From NCBI RefSeq assembly GCF_000718005.1, contig NZ_JODV01000010.1: 64,000 nucleotides of DNA, one strand, 5' to 3'. A program made the position numbers and the translations under genes. The DNA is from Actinoalloteichus_B caeruleus (GTDB taxonomy: Bacteria; Actinomycetota; Actinomycetes; Mycobacteriales; Pseudonocardiaceae). This document shows positions 18,939 to 27,339 of this stretch, one piece after another (within the stretch, counting starts at the first letter, position 1; the number at the start of each line of letters is the position of its first letter). The notes beneath the pieces were generated by a model. It was not told where the DNA came from and made no database searches. It was given only the letters and a program-made list of their open reading frames with translations.

Positions 18939-19141
18939 TCACCGCCGGTCGAGTTCGGCCCGGATCGCGTCCCCGATCGCCGTCACCCGTTCCTCGGTCA
19001 CGGTGTGCCCGCCAGGCCAGAGGCACACCCGGCACCGGACGTCGGTCCGCCGCGCCCACCCGCGCAGCCCGTCCACGGTGCACAGGGGGTCGTCCTCGCC
19101 GCCGACCGCGAGGACCGGGACTCGGAGCAGGTCGAACGAGG
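18939..19141 (-). pseudogene. Type II thioesterase, carboxy-terminal remnant
   Basis: About 66 codons on the minus strand resemble the end of a TEII alpha/beta hydrolase: a VPVLAVGGEDDPL strand with the acidic residue, then GWARRTDVRCRVCLWPGGHT carrying the catalytic His. The upstream part of such a gene (nucleophile GHSMG) is not found in any frame up to 19550. I infer a deletion remnant of a gene that once edited a polyketide or non-ribosomal peptide assembly line. Confidence 0.55.
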
Positions 19142-19550
19142 GAACCCCCGGGGCCCGCGCGACGGATGGACGCCATGGTGGTGCCAGGACCAACCGCCGG
19201 GCGGTGACAGGGAACCGGCCCCTCCGGCACCCACGCGTCGGAGCACCCCAGGTGGCGGGTTCCTCCGCGCCGCGACACCACGCCACCCGAACACCACGTC
19301 GGCACCGAGGGATGGCACGCACGGGTCGACGGCTCCTCGCGGGGCGGGACGGTGGCTTCGGTTCCGGTCGTCCCGCATCCCGCGGTTCCGGTCGTCCCTG
19401 TCTCCGTGCGGCCCACACCAGGTGTCGCGTCGTTCGTCCCCCCGGGACGGTGATCGATCGGCTTCTCCCGCTGCCGTGAGTGGACAACGTCGACCGGCTC
19501 GGGTAGTGGTCGACGGGCGGCGCCGCTTTCCGAGCACCCGTCCCCAAGGG
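19142..19550 (-). other. Degraded intergenic region
   Basis: No intact gene. Contains two near copies of CGGTTCCGGTCGTCC around 19358-19397. It may include eroded sequence of the thioesterase remnant, but no motif could be recognised. Confidence 0.4.
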
Positions 19551-20810
19551 TCAGGAGTGTTCGCGGGCGAGCCGGGTGGTCGACCTGCCGACGAGGAGGA
19601 CGATGCCGAACGCCCCGAGCGCCGTCAGCACGAACGGTATGCGGGGTGCGTCCTCGACGGTCAGGAAGCGTTCCGCGAACGCGACGACCACGCCCCCACC
19701 GACCATGCCGAAGGCCGCGACGCCCCAGGAGGCGGTCCGGGCGGCCGCGTTCACCCGGCCCAGGATCTCGGAGGGCGTGATGCGCTGCCGGATGGAGATG
19801 ACCGCCACCGAGTAGGTCAGGACGAACGCGCTCGACACCAGGTAGGCGGCCATCGCCACCGGCACGACGGGGAACAGCGCCATCAGCAGGAAACAGCAAC
19901 CGGCGCCGAGCAGGCTGAGCATGGGCATCGAGCCTCGGGGCAGCCGCGCCGCGAGCCAGCCGCTGAGCTGTCCCCCTGTCACGCCCCCGACGGCGGTGGC
20001 GACCATGAGCAGGCCGAACCCGACCGATCCCAGGGCCAACGTGTTCTGTGCGAACAGCACCTGGGTGGACAACACCATCGAGTACAGGGCGTTGAAGACG
20101 ACCGTGCCGAGCACCAGTCGGCGCAGCAGCGGGTCCCGCCAGATCGTGGTGACCCCTACCCCGATGTCGCGCCAGGCCGGGCGTTCGGCCGCGCGGCGCC
20201 CCTCGGCGGCGGTCAGGCGGCGTTCGCGCCGGCTGAGGACTGCCAGCAACATCGCTGAGACGGCGGTGGCCAGGGCGTTGAGCAGGAGCGGAACGGCGAG
20301 ACCGAGGGTGATCACGAAACCACCGACCGGGCGGCCGATGAACTCCTGCGCGGAGATCTCCGCCGTCCGCAGGTGTCCGTTGGCCCGTTCCAGGTTGTCC
20401 CTGCTGACGAGGGCCGGAACGGCGCTCTCGGCCGCGGTGTCGTAGAGGACCTCCATCATGCCCAGGCCGAACGCGATCAGGGTGAGGACGGGGATCGTGA
20501 CCAGGTCGGTGGCCATCAACGCCGCGAGGACCGCCCACAGCACCACTCGGGTGCCGTTGGCCACGAGCATCAGGTCGAGCCGGGGGAACCGGTCCACCAG
20601 GACACCCGCCGGAAGGGCCAGCAACAACCAGGGCGCCCGTCCCGCGCTGGCCACCAGCGTGACGAGCACCGGATTGTCGGTCAGGTGGGTGGCGATCCAG
20701 GGCAGCGCGATCATGGCGATGCCGTCGGTGAGGTTCGACGTGAATGAGGCTGACCAGAAGTTCCAGAAGCGACGGCCTAACGAACGGGATGTTCCCGTGG
20801 CTACTGGCAT
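19551..20810 (-). CDS. MFS transporter (EntS/MFS_3-like exporter)
   Basis: A 419-aa protein with about 12 hydrophobic helices. The amino terminus (FWNFWSASFTSNLTDGIAMIALPW) and the LPAGVLVDRFPRLDL loop are typical of the MFS_3 group of small-molecule exporters, such as siderophore or drug efflux pumps. The central cytoplasmic loop at about residues 195-225 is Arg-rich (SRRERRLTAAEGRR). Cytoplasmic membrane. Substrate unknown. It lies next to the thioesterase remnant, which may hint at a lost secondary-metabolite cluster. Confidence 0.82.
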   Translation of the reverse strand: MPVATGTSRSLGRRFWNFWSASFTSNLTDGIAMIALPWIATHLTDNPVLVTLVASAGRAPWLLLALPAGVLVDRFPRLDLMLVANGTRVVLWAVLAALMATDLVTIPVLTLIAFGLGMMEVLYDTAAESAVPALVSRDNLERANGHLRTAEISAQEFIGRPVGGFVITLGLAVPLLLNALATAVSAMLLAVLSRRERRLTAAEGRRAAERPAWRDIGVGVTTIWRDPLLRRLVLGTVVFNALYSMVLSTQVLFAQNTLALGSVGFGLLMVATAVGGVTGGQLSGWLAARLPRGSMPMLSLLGAGCCFLLMALFPVVPVAMAAYLVSSAFVLTYSVAVISIRQRITPSEILGRVNAAARTASWGVAAFGMVGGGVVVAFAERFLTVEDAPRIPFVLTALGAFGIVLLVGRSTTRLAREHS

Positions 20811-21298
20811 GGGCGGATGCTAACACCCCGGGTAATCCACATTGGTCCCCGAAAAGCGGGCTGGGATATGCCAGGGAACGGGTGATCCGGCGTGTGGACC
20901 TCGCGCGGTGCGGGGCGTGCCGGGGCCGTCGACATCCTGGCCACGGCGGTGGTTCCGCCAGGAGGTGGATCTGCCGGGGTCCGCCGCGGTGGTGCCATCG
21001 CGTTGCCATGGCCGGTCATACCGGTGTGTCCACTCCCGTTGTCGACGCCGGTGTCCGGATTCCTGCCAGGGCGGTGGTCGGAATCGAAGGGGAGTTCGTG
21101 AGGGCGTGGTGACGGGGAACTCTCGGCGCGACCACCGCGCGATCCCGTCCGGTATTCCCCGGCGGTGTTCGGCCCGTCCGGTGACGGTCGCTGCTTCGGA
21201 GGGTCGGCCGCTCGGTCCGCGCCTCCTGGGCGGGATGGGCCCTCGGCCGCGAGCGGGGAGTTGACCTGAACCATAGTTGAGGGTGAAGGGTTCGCGGT
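20811..21298 (+). other. Divergent intergenic region
   Basis: Between the leftward MFS gene and the rightward acetyltransferase. No gene supported. The last 40 bp hold a MerR-like dyad listed separately. Confidence 0.45.
21261..21284 (+). promoter_or_regulatory. MerR/SoxR-like dyad upstream of the N-acetyltransferase
   Basis: A -35-like TTGACC is followed at once by an imperfect dyad, CCTGAAC-CATA-GTTGAGG (21265-21282). This arrangement resembles operators of MerR-family activators such as SoxR. The -10 element is poor by eye, and the ATG is only about 15 nt further on. No MerR gene is in the window. Confidence 0.35.
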
Positions 21299-22132
21299 AT
21301 GACCACCGAGCCGAACGACCTGTGGCACACCGCCGAGCTGGACCTCGACGCCTACCTCGCGCGGATCGGGCAGCCAGCCGCCGAACCGTCACCCACCGCG
21401 CTGGCCGCGCTCCACGAGGCCCACGTCAGCACCATCCCCTTCGAGAACGTCGAACCCCTGCTGGGCGGGGCGCCGGCCCTCGACCTGCCCTCGATCACCG
21501 ACAAACTCGTCCACCGCCGGCGAGGCGGCTACTGCTTCGAACACGCCCTGCTCTTCGCCGCCGCCCTCGACCGCCTCGGCTACTCGGTCACCCGGCTGGT
21601 GGCCCGGGTTCCCGCCCTCGACCGGGGGCCCAGGACACACCTGTCGCTGGCCGTCCGGTTCGGCCACACCACCTACCTGGCGGAGGTCGGTTTCGGTGCC
21701 GGGGTGCTGCGACCCCTGCCGTTGCGGCACGGCACCGTGGTCGACCAGGGCGGCTGGCCACAGCGGATCACCCGCGAGCAGGGCATGTGGGTCCTCAGCA
21801 AGAAGACGGCCGAGGGCTGGGAGTCGATGCACGCGCTCGACGACACGCCGCAACTGCCCATCGACTACGTGGTCGCCAACCACTACACCGCCACCCACCC
21901 GAAGTCCCCGTTCACCTACCGCCTGGTCGTGATGCGCACCGAGGCGGGGAGGACGCGGCAGCTCGTCGGTGACCGGTACACCGTAAAGACCCCCGACGGG
22001 ACCCGCGAGGAACGCCGGATCGGGCCCGACGAACTCGACGAGCTCCTCCGGGAACTGGACGTGGTGTTGGAACCCGAGGAGTTGGCGGGGGTCGTGGAAC
22101 GCTACGCCGGCCCTGGCGACGTCGAGGACTGA
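21299..22132 (+). CDS. Arylamine N-acetyltransferase family protein
   Basis: A 277-aa NAT. The nucleophile Cys79 lies in RRGGYCFEHALLF and the histidine His114 in RTHLSLAV, both at family positions. The third triad position, normally Asp in a DVGFG motif 15 residues after the His, is Glu129 here (LAEVGFG; codon GAG at 21689-21691). NATs transfer acetyl from acetyl-CoA to arylamines or hydrazines, and some related enzymes form amides in ansamycin biosynthesis. Whether the Glu supports activity is unknown. It stands alone on the plus strand. Confidence 0.83.
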   Translation: MTTEPNDLWHTAELDLDAYLARIGQPAAEPSPTALAALHEAHVSTIPFENVEPLLGGAPALDLPSITDKLVHRRRGGYCFEHALLFAAALDRLGYSVTRLVARVPALDRGPRTHLSLAVRFGHTTYLAEVGFGAGVLRPLPLRHGTVVDQGGWPQRITREQGMWVLSKKTAEGWESMHALDDTPQLPIDYVVANHYTATHPKSPFTYRLVVMRTEAGRTRQLVGDRYTVKTPDGTREERRIGPDELDELLRELDVVLEPEELAGVVERYAGPGDVED

Positions 22133-22569
22133 GACGCCCCGGCCACGCCCCGGTCCTCCACGTCCTCGCCGAACCAGCCGCGCGCGGCCGCGGAGGTCAC
22201 CCCGCCGCGAGGACTGGAGGCCGCCCTGCCCGGCCGTGCACCGCCGGCGCCTCCAGGGCTGACCCCGCGCCGGATCCGCCACGCGTGGATGCCGCCCACG
22301 CCGCCGGAGTCCACCGTGGTCTCGCCCGCCCGCCCGCTCGGCGTCTCCGGTCGACGCTGGGCCAGCCACGTCGGGGAGCCGTCCGACGACCGCTCCGACC
22401 CGGCCTCAGCCAGTCAGGACCACGGGAGGACCTTCCCGGCCACCTTGAGCCCCGGAAGGGAGCGGCTTCCGCCTCGTTGACCGCCCACCGGGACGGCGCC
22501 GCGCTCCCACTCCGGGCTCCGCCCCTCGCCGTGGCCCCGGGGGAGCGCGGGCCGGTACCGTGACCCGGC
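22133..22569 (+). other. Intergenic region, no gene seen
   Basis: High-GC spacer between the NAT and phosphotransferase genes. Only short frames with no recognisable motif or ribosome-binding site. Confidence 0.45.
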
Positions 22570-23472
22570 ATGACCGCCCCCGAGGTCGAGATCACCGAGG
22601 AGCTGGTCCGGGACCTGCTGCGGGAGCAGCACCCGGATCTCGCGGGGCTGGCCATCAGCGAGGTGGCGGGTGGGTGGGGCAACCAGATGTGGCGGCTCGG
22701 GGACCACCTGGCCGTGCGCCTACCGCGCACCCGGGGTGCCCCGGCCCTCCTGCGCGAGGAGTGCCGGTGGCTGCCCGAGCTGGCCCCGCGCCTGCCGCTC
22801 CCGGTCCCCGAACCCGTGCGCACCGGGGAGCCGTCCGCGCGGTTCCCGAAGCCCTGGGCCGTCATGACCTGGGTTCCAGGGGAGCCACTCGACCGCACCT
22901 CCCTCCGCTCCGGCGGCCAGGCGGCCGACACCCTGGCCGGCTTCCTCCGGGCACTCCACGTGGCGGCGCCAGCGGACGGGCCGACCAGCGCGGACCGCGG
23001 CGGCCACCCCAGGGAGCACGCGGACGGCTTCGACCACTTCTTCCGCGTCGTCGTCCCCGACGACCTCGCCGCCGACGTCCGGGCCGTCTGGGAGGACGCC
23101 GTGGCGGCGCCGGAGTGGGATGGCCCGCCGCTCTGGGTCCACGGCGACCTCCACCCCGCGAACGTCGTCGTCGCCCACGGCGCCCTCGCGGGTGTCATCG
23201 ACTTCGGTGACCTGTTCTCCGGCGATCCGGCGTGGGACCTCGCGGCCGCCTGGGTCCTCCTCCCCGCCGGCGCCGCCGCGCCCTTCTTCGACGCCTACGC
23301 ACGGGCGGACGAGGGGACGATCCGGCGCGCCCGGGGGCTGGCCGCCCTGAAGGGCCTGTTCCTCATGCTCATGGGCCAGAACGGCGACCGGGGCCTTCCT
23401 GGCGGCAAGCCGACGTGGGGACCCGCCGGCCGGGCGGCACTCGACCGTGTGCGGCGCGACGCCCTGACGTAG
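22570..23472 (+). CDS. Aminoglycoside phosphotransferase-family kinase
   Basis: A 300-aa APH/ChoK-fold protein. The catalytic loop is HGDLHPAN (residues 191-198) and the metal-binding motif is DFGD (211-214). The amino-terminal lobe has GGWGNQMWRLGDHLAVRLPR, placing the ATP-binding strand. It should phosphorylate a hydroxyl on a small molecule; proven antibiotic kinases and many uncharacterised metabolic kinases share this fold, so resistance cannot be claimed. Start ATG follows GGTACCGTGACCCGGC without a strong Shine-Dalgarno. Confidence 0.8.
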   Translation: MTAPEVEITEELVRDLLREQHPDLAGLAISEVAGGWGNQMWRLGDHLAVRLPRTRGAPALLREECRWLPELAPRLPLPVPEPVRTGEPSARFPKPWAVMTWVPGEPLDRTSLRSGGQAADTLAGFLRALHVAAPADGPTSADRGGHPREHADGFDHFFRVVVPDDLAADVRAVWEDAVAAPEWDGPPLWVHGDLHPANVVVAHGALAGVIDFGDLFSGDPAWDLAAAWVLLPAGAAAPFFDAYARADEGTIRRARGLAALKGLFLMLMGQNGDRGLPGGKPTWGPAGRAALDRVRRDALT

Positions 23473-23540
23473 GACGACGCGGCGCCCGCGCCCTGCCCGG
23501 GCGTCCCGTGGTGACGGCGGTCGCGGGGAGGTGGCCGGGA

Positions 23541-24374
23541 TCAGCCGTCCCCGACCCGGCTCGTGGCGCTCAGCGTGCCCAACAGGGCCAGCGCCCTGGC
23601 ACTCGGGCTCCCCGGCTCGGCGTGGTAGATCACCAACTGCTGCCCCGGGGCGCCCCGCACGTCGAAGGACTCGTAGGACAGGGTGAGCGCCCCCACCTCC
23701 GGGTGCTGGAAGTCCTTGGCATCCCGGGTCTTGCCCCGCACCGAGTGGCGCGCCCACAGCTCGCGGAAGACGTCGCTGCCCGCGCTCAGCTCCCGCACCA
23801 GGTCCGCCAACGCCACCGACCCCGGTTCGTGCCCGGCTCCCTCCCGCAGGCTCGCCACCGTGGCCTGCGCCACCCACCGCCAGCGGGGGTAGAAGCGCGG
23901 AGCGGCCGGGTCGAGGAACACCACCCTGGCCAGGTTGTCCACCACCCCGAACGGCGAGTACAGGGCGTCGGCCAGCGCGTTGCGGGCGAGCACGTCCAGG
24001 CGGCGTCCGAGGACGAGGGCCGGTGTCCCCGGATAGCCGTCCAACAGTGCCCGCAGGGTGGGGCTCACCACCTCCACGGCCGGCCGGACCTCGGCCGGGG
24101 GAGCGCCGCCCGCCAACCGGTACAGGTGGTCGCGGGCGTCCTCGTCCAGGTCGAGGGCCCGGCTCAGCGCGTCGAGCACCTGCCCCGACGGGTGGCGTTC
24201 CCGGCCCTGCTCCAGTCGCGTGTAGTAGTCGACGTTCACCCCGGCCAGGACGGCGACCTCCTCGCGCCGCAGCCCCGGGACGCGGCGCTGCCCGCTGAAC
24301 ACCACCGCGGCGTCCTCCGGACGACGACGCGAGCGGCGCGCCCGGAGGAACTCACCCAGACCCTCGGCACCCAT
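23541..24374 (-). CDS. Helix-turn-helix regulator with MmyB-like ligand-binding domain
   Basis: A 277-aa XRE-family regulator. The HTH is in VPGLRREEVAVLAGVNVDYYTRLEQGRERHPS (about residues 30-60), the characteristic opening of this group. The rest is a PAS-like MmyB domain with LALLGTLSA near the end. Such proteins commonly control the neighbouring redox gene, sensing a fatty acid-like ligand. It is divergent from a small Atu4866-like gene and an SDR gene, with 151 bp between starts, so control of that pair is likely. Confidence 0.82.
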   Translation of the reverse strand: MGAEGLGEFLRARRSRRRPEDAAVVFSGQRRVPGLRREEVAVLAGVNVDYYTRLEQGRERHPSGQVLDALSRALDLDEDARDHLYRLAGGAPPAEVRPAVEVVSPTLRALLDGYPGTPALVLGRRLDVLARNALADALYSPFGVVDNLARVVFLDPAAPRFYPRWRWVAQATVASLREGAGHEPGSVALADLVRELSAGSDVFRELWARHSVRGKTRDAKDFQHPEVGALTLSYESFDVRGAPGQQLVIYHAEPGSPSARALALLGTLSATSRVGDG

Positions 24375-24525
24375 GTCCCCGAGCCTAGGGCGGTGTGCCC
24401 GCCGGCTGCCTGGGTGTGGCACACCCAGGCACGCCCCGACCGGCCCCGGCGAGCCCTGCCCGGCCCGCCGTCACCTCGACAGGGTGGGGGAGGAAGAACG
24501 GACCAACGACGAGGGAGACGAGGGG

Positions 24526-24792
24526 ATGGACACCAGCGCATCCCGCGAGGACGTCGACGTGGTGGGCATGTGGGTCACCGCCGACGGCCACATCCGCCAG
24601 GAACTGCGGCCCGACGGCCGCTACGACGAGGCGCGGGGATCACGGCGCAGCGCCTACACCGGCAGCTACACCGTGACCGGGAACCACCTCGACTACGTGG
24701 ACGACACCGGGTTCACCGCGACCGGCGACATCCGGGACGGCGTCCTCCACCACGAGCACCTGGTGCTGTACCGCGAAGGAGGGGCCGCATGA
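24526..24792 (+). CDS. Atu4866-domain small protein
   Basis: An 88-aa protein. The core VGMWVTADGHIRQELRPDGRY, then YTGSYTVTGNHLDYVDDTGF and GDIRDGVLHHEHLVLYR match the Atu4866 family of small beta-barrel proteins, typically encoded with SDR oxidoreductases. Function unknown. The ATG at 24526 is preceded by GAGACGAGGGG. The stop overlaps the SDR start (ATGA), so the two are translationally coupled. Confidence 0.75.
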   Translation: MDTSASREDVDVVGMWVTADGHIRQELRPDGRYDEARGSRRSAYTGSYTVTGNHLDYVDDTGFTATGDIRDGVLHHEHLVLYREGGAA

Positions 24793-25523
24793 CCGGCCAG
24801 GCGAAGGTGGTGCTGGTCACCGGGGCCAGCAGCGGCATCGGGGAGGCCACCGCGCGGCGGTTGGCCGCCGACGGGCACCGGGTGCTGCTCGGAGCCCGGC
24901 GCACCGACCGGCTCGACCGGATCGTCCGCGAGATCGAGGAGGCCGGCGGCGTCGCACGCGGGCACCGGGTGGACGTCACCGACCTCGACGAGGTCCGCGC
25001 GTTCGTGGACGCGGCGCTGGCCGAGTTCGGCCGGGTCGACGTCCTGGTGAACAACGCCGGCGTGATGCCCTTGTCGCCGTTGGAGGCGCTGCTGGTCGAC
25101 GAGTGGAACCGCATGATCGACGTCAACGTGCGGGGCGTGCTGCACGGCATCGCCGCCGCCCTGCCGGTGATGCGCCGGCAGGGGGCCGGGCACGTCGTCA
25201 CCATCGCCTCGGTCGGCGCGCACGAGGTCGTGCCCACCGGCGCGGTCTACTGCGGTACGAAGTTCGCCGTCCGCGCCATCGCCGAGGGGCTGCGGCAGGA
25301 GTCCGGGGGAGACATCCGGGTCAGCGTCATCTCCCCCGGGGTCACCGAGTCGGAACTGGCCGAGAGCATCTCCGATCCGAGGGCCAAGGCCGACATGGAC
25401 GTCTACCGGTCGGTGGCCCTGCCGGCCGAGGCGATCGCCGCCGCGATCGCGTTCGCCGTGGACCAGCCCGCCGAGGTCGACGTGAACGAGATCGTGGTGC
25501 GGCCCGCCGCCAGCGTGAACTGA
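24789..25523 (+). CDS. Short-chain dehydrogenase/reductase
   Basis: A 244-aa classical SDR. The cofactor motif is TGASSGIG, with NNAG at about residue 88, the catalytic Ser in IASVGAHE and the YxxxK motif as YCGTK. The Arg-rich ARRTDRL after beta-2 suggests NADPH. Substrate unknown. It forms a two-gene operon with the Atu4866 protein, divergent from the MmyB-type regulator, an arrangement common in actinomycetes. Confidence 0.87.
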   Translation: MTGQAKVVLVTGASSGIGEATARRLAADGHRVLLGARRTDRLDRIVREIEEAGGVARGHRVDVTDLDEVRAFVDAALAEFGRVDVLVNNAGVMPLSPLEALLVDEWNRMIDVNVRGVLHGIAAALPVMRRQGAGHVVTIASVGAHEVVPTGAVYCGTKFAVRAIAEGLRQESGGDIRVSVISPGVTESELAESISDPRAKADMDVYRSVALPAEAIAAAIAFAVDQPAEVDVNEIVVRPAASVN

Positions 25524-25643
25524 GGCGGTGGGCAGGACCGGTCGGTCCTGGTCGGCGCGCGGCGGTGGCGCCGCGAGGCCCGGCCAGGGCTGGTCCGCTG
25601 TCCACGGTGGCCGTCGTGGTCCTCCGCCGCGAGGGGGAGGGGA

Positions 25644-26216
25644 TCAGCGGGTGAGCACCCCCGCGACGGCGCGGGCCAACTCGTCGGGGTCGGCGTCCGG
25701 GTGGGACCGCCCGGGCAACGCCCCGGACGACCAGAGGGTCGCGAAGCCGTGCACGAGCGACCAGGCGGCGACCGCCCCCGTCCGGGGGTCCTCCGCCAGG
25801 ACGCCCCCCGCCGTGGTGGCCACCGCGGCGTGCAGGACATCCCCGGCCCGGTCCCGGGCGGCGGCGAGCACGGGGTCGGCCTCGGGCAGCAGGTCCGGCC
25901 GGAACATCGTCGCGAAGTGCGCGGGGTGGTCGAGGGCGAACCGCACGTAGGCCACGCCGACCTCGACGAGGCTCCCGGTGGTCTCGGTGGCGGCGCGCAG
26001 GCGGTCGGCCAACAGGTCGAAGCCCTCGGCGGCGACGGCCGCCAGCAACCCGGGTTTGTCGCCGAAGTGGTGCGCGGGGGCCGCGTGCGAGACGCCGGTG
26101 CGGCGGGCGAGTTCGCGCAGGCTCGCCGAGGCCGGCCCCACCTCGGCGATGAGGGGGACGGCCTGGTCGAGCAGCGCCCGGCGCAGGTCGCCGTGGTGGT
26201 AGGAGGACGAACTCAC
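25644..26216 (-). CDS. TetR-family regulator (WHG-domain type)
   Basis: A 190-aa repressor. HTH in SLRELARRTGVSHAAPAHHFGDKPGLL; the YHHGDLRRALLDQA opening is typical of the group with a TetR_C WHG domain. The gene begins 103 bp from the divergent DoxX gene, a likely target. The GTG at 26216 (encoding SSSSYHHGD) is chosen over a GTG three codons upstream. Ligand unknown. Confidence 0.82.
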   Translation of the reverse strand: MSSSSYHHGDLRRALLDQAVPLIAEVGPASASLRELARRTGVSHAAPAHHFGDKPGLLAAVAAEGFDLLADRLRAATETTGSLVEVGVAYVRFALDHPAHFATMFRPDLLPEADPVLAAARDRAGDVLHAAVATTAGGVLAEDPRTGAVAAWSLVHGFATLWSSGALPGRSHPDADPDELARAVAGVLTR

Positions 26217-26318
26217 GGTCCCCACGCTACGTCACCGACGCACCCCGGATCTAGCCGTTGACAAGTTCATCCGTCCGGGGGAATCTTGTCGGTGGAAAGA
26301 TTCGGTGAGGGGGAACTG

Positions 26319-26756
26319 ATGGCTCCGACGGTGTGCCTGCTCGCGACCTGGCTGGTGGCCCGGCTGGTCGGTCTGCTCGGTGTGGAGGCGGTCGGCGACT
26401 GGCAGTCGTCCCTGCGGGTCGGGGTGGCGGCGATGTTCGTCCTCACCGGACTCGCGCACTTCGGGCCGCCGCGCCGGGACATGATCGCGATGGTGCCGCC
26501 CCGCCTGCCCCGAGCCCCGCTGCTGGTGACCGTCACCGGGGTGCTGGAGCTCGCCGGGGCCGTCGGCCTGCTGGTGCCCGCGACCTCCACGGCCGCCGGG
26601 ATCTGCCTCGCGCTGCTGCTCGTCGTGATGTTCCCGGCGAACGTGCACGCGGCCAGGAGCGGCGGCGAGTTCCGGGGCCGACCGGCCACCCCGCTCGGGG
26701 TCCGGACCGTCCTCCAACTGGTCTTCCTCGCCGCCGTGCTGGCCAGCACCGCCTAG
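26319..26756 (+). CDS. DoxX-family membrane protein
   Basis: A 145-aa protein with four predicted membrane helices. The LAHFGPPRRDMIAMVPPRLP loop followed by GVLELAGAVGLLVP is the DoxX signature. The role is usually obscure, sometimes associated with redox or lipid quinone partners. The ATG at 26319 is chosen because GAGGGGGA lies 5 nt upstream. It is divergent from the TetR gene and overlaps by 4 nt the end of the convergent broken gene that follows. Confidence 0.8.
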   Translation: MAPTVCLLATWLVARLVGLLGVEAVGDWQSSLRVGVAAMFVLTGLAHFGPPRRDMIAMVPPRLPRAPLLVTVTGVLELAGAVGLLVPATSTAAGICLALLLVVMFPANVHAARSGGEFRGRPATPLGVRTVLQLVFLAAVLASTA

Positions 26757-27131
26757 TCGGACCCGGCCGACTGGCCGGGCCGCCCCACCAGTGCCATCGC
26801 CCCGCCGAGCAGCGCCGACAGGCCGACCAGGAAGTGGTCGACGTCCTCCGGCCGCGATCGCCGCGACACCCAGCTCCGGTGTCGCGGCCACCGTCCACGA
26901 GCGGTCGCCCCGTCGGACGCCGTCTGGCCAGCGCAGCGCGAAACCGACGGCCGACGCCTCCACCGCCGGGACGGGACCCGGATCGATGCGCGACGCGACC
27001 TCGACGATGTCCAGTTCCGCGATGGCGCGGTGGGGGTGCCGGTGCACCTCCAGGTGTCCCGGCAGCCCGTAGCGCTCGGCGAGGGCCGTGGGCGACGGCG
27101 CACGGTCATCGCCCGAGCGCCCCGTGCCCAC
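26753..27131 (-). pseudogene. Conserved-looking hypothetical gene with a frameshift
   Basis: The minus strand from 27131 encodes a clean frame (LAERYGLPGHLEVHRHPHRA, AELDIVEVASRIDPG, GFALRWPDG, TVAATPELGVAAIAA) as far as about 26857. The continuation (EDVDHFLVGLSALLGGAMAL, then GRPGQSAGSD and stop at 26753) is in the neighbouring frame. A single-base indel joins them into a protein of about 125 aa. It is either a recent pseudogene or a sequencing error. I do not recognise the family. It converges on the DoxX gene. Confidence 0.55.
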
Positions 27132-27339
27132 GCCGGAACACCTACCGCCGCCCGGGCGTTCGCCCCCACGTCGGAACGATCCGAGGGGATCGGTCCAGAG
27201 GACCTCGGCCCGGCGAACGGCCCGGTAATCGGACGAATGCGGCGAACGGGGCGATCACCTCGCCGCTGGCACTGGTGTTCCGAGCCGCCACTGGGCAGCC
27301 TGGGGGGTGATCTCGTGCTGTCACGACCAGGAGGTGCTC

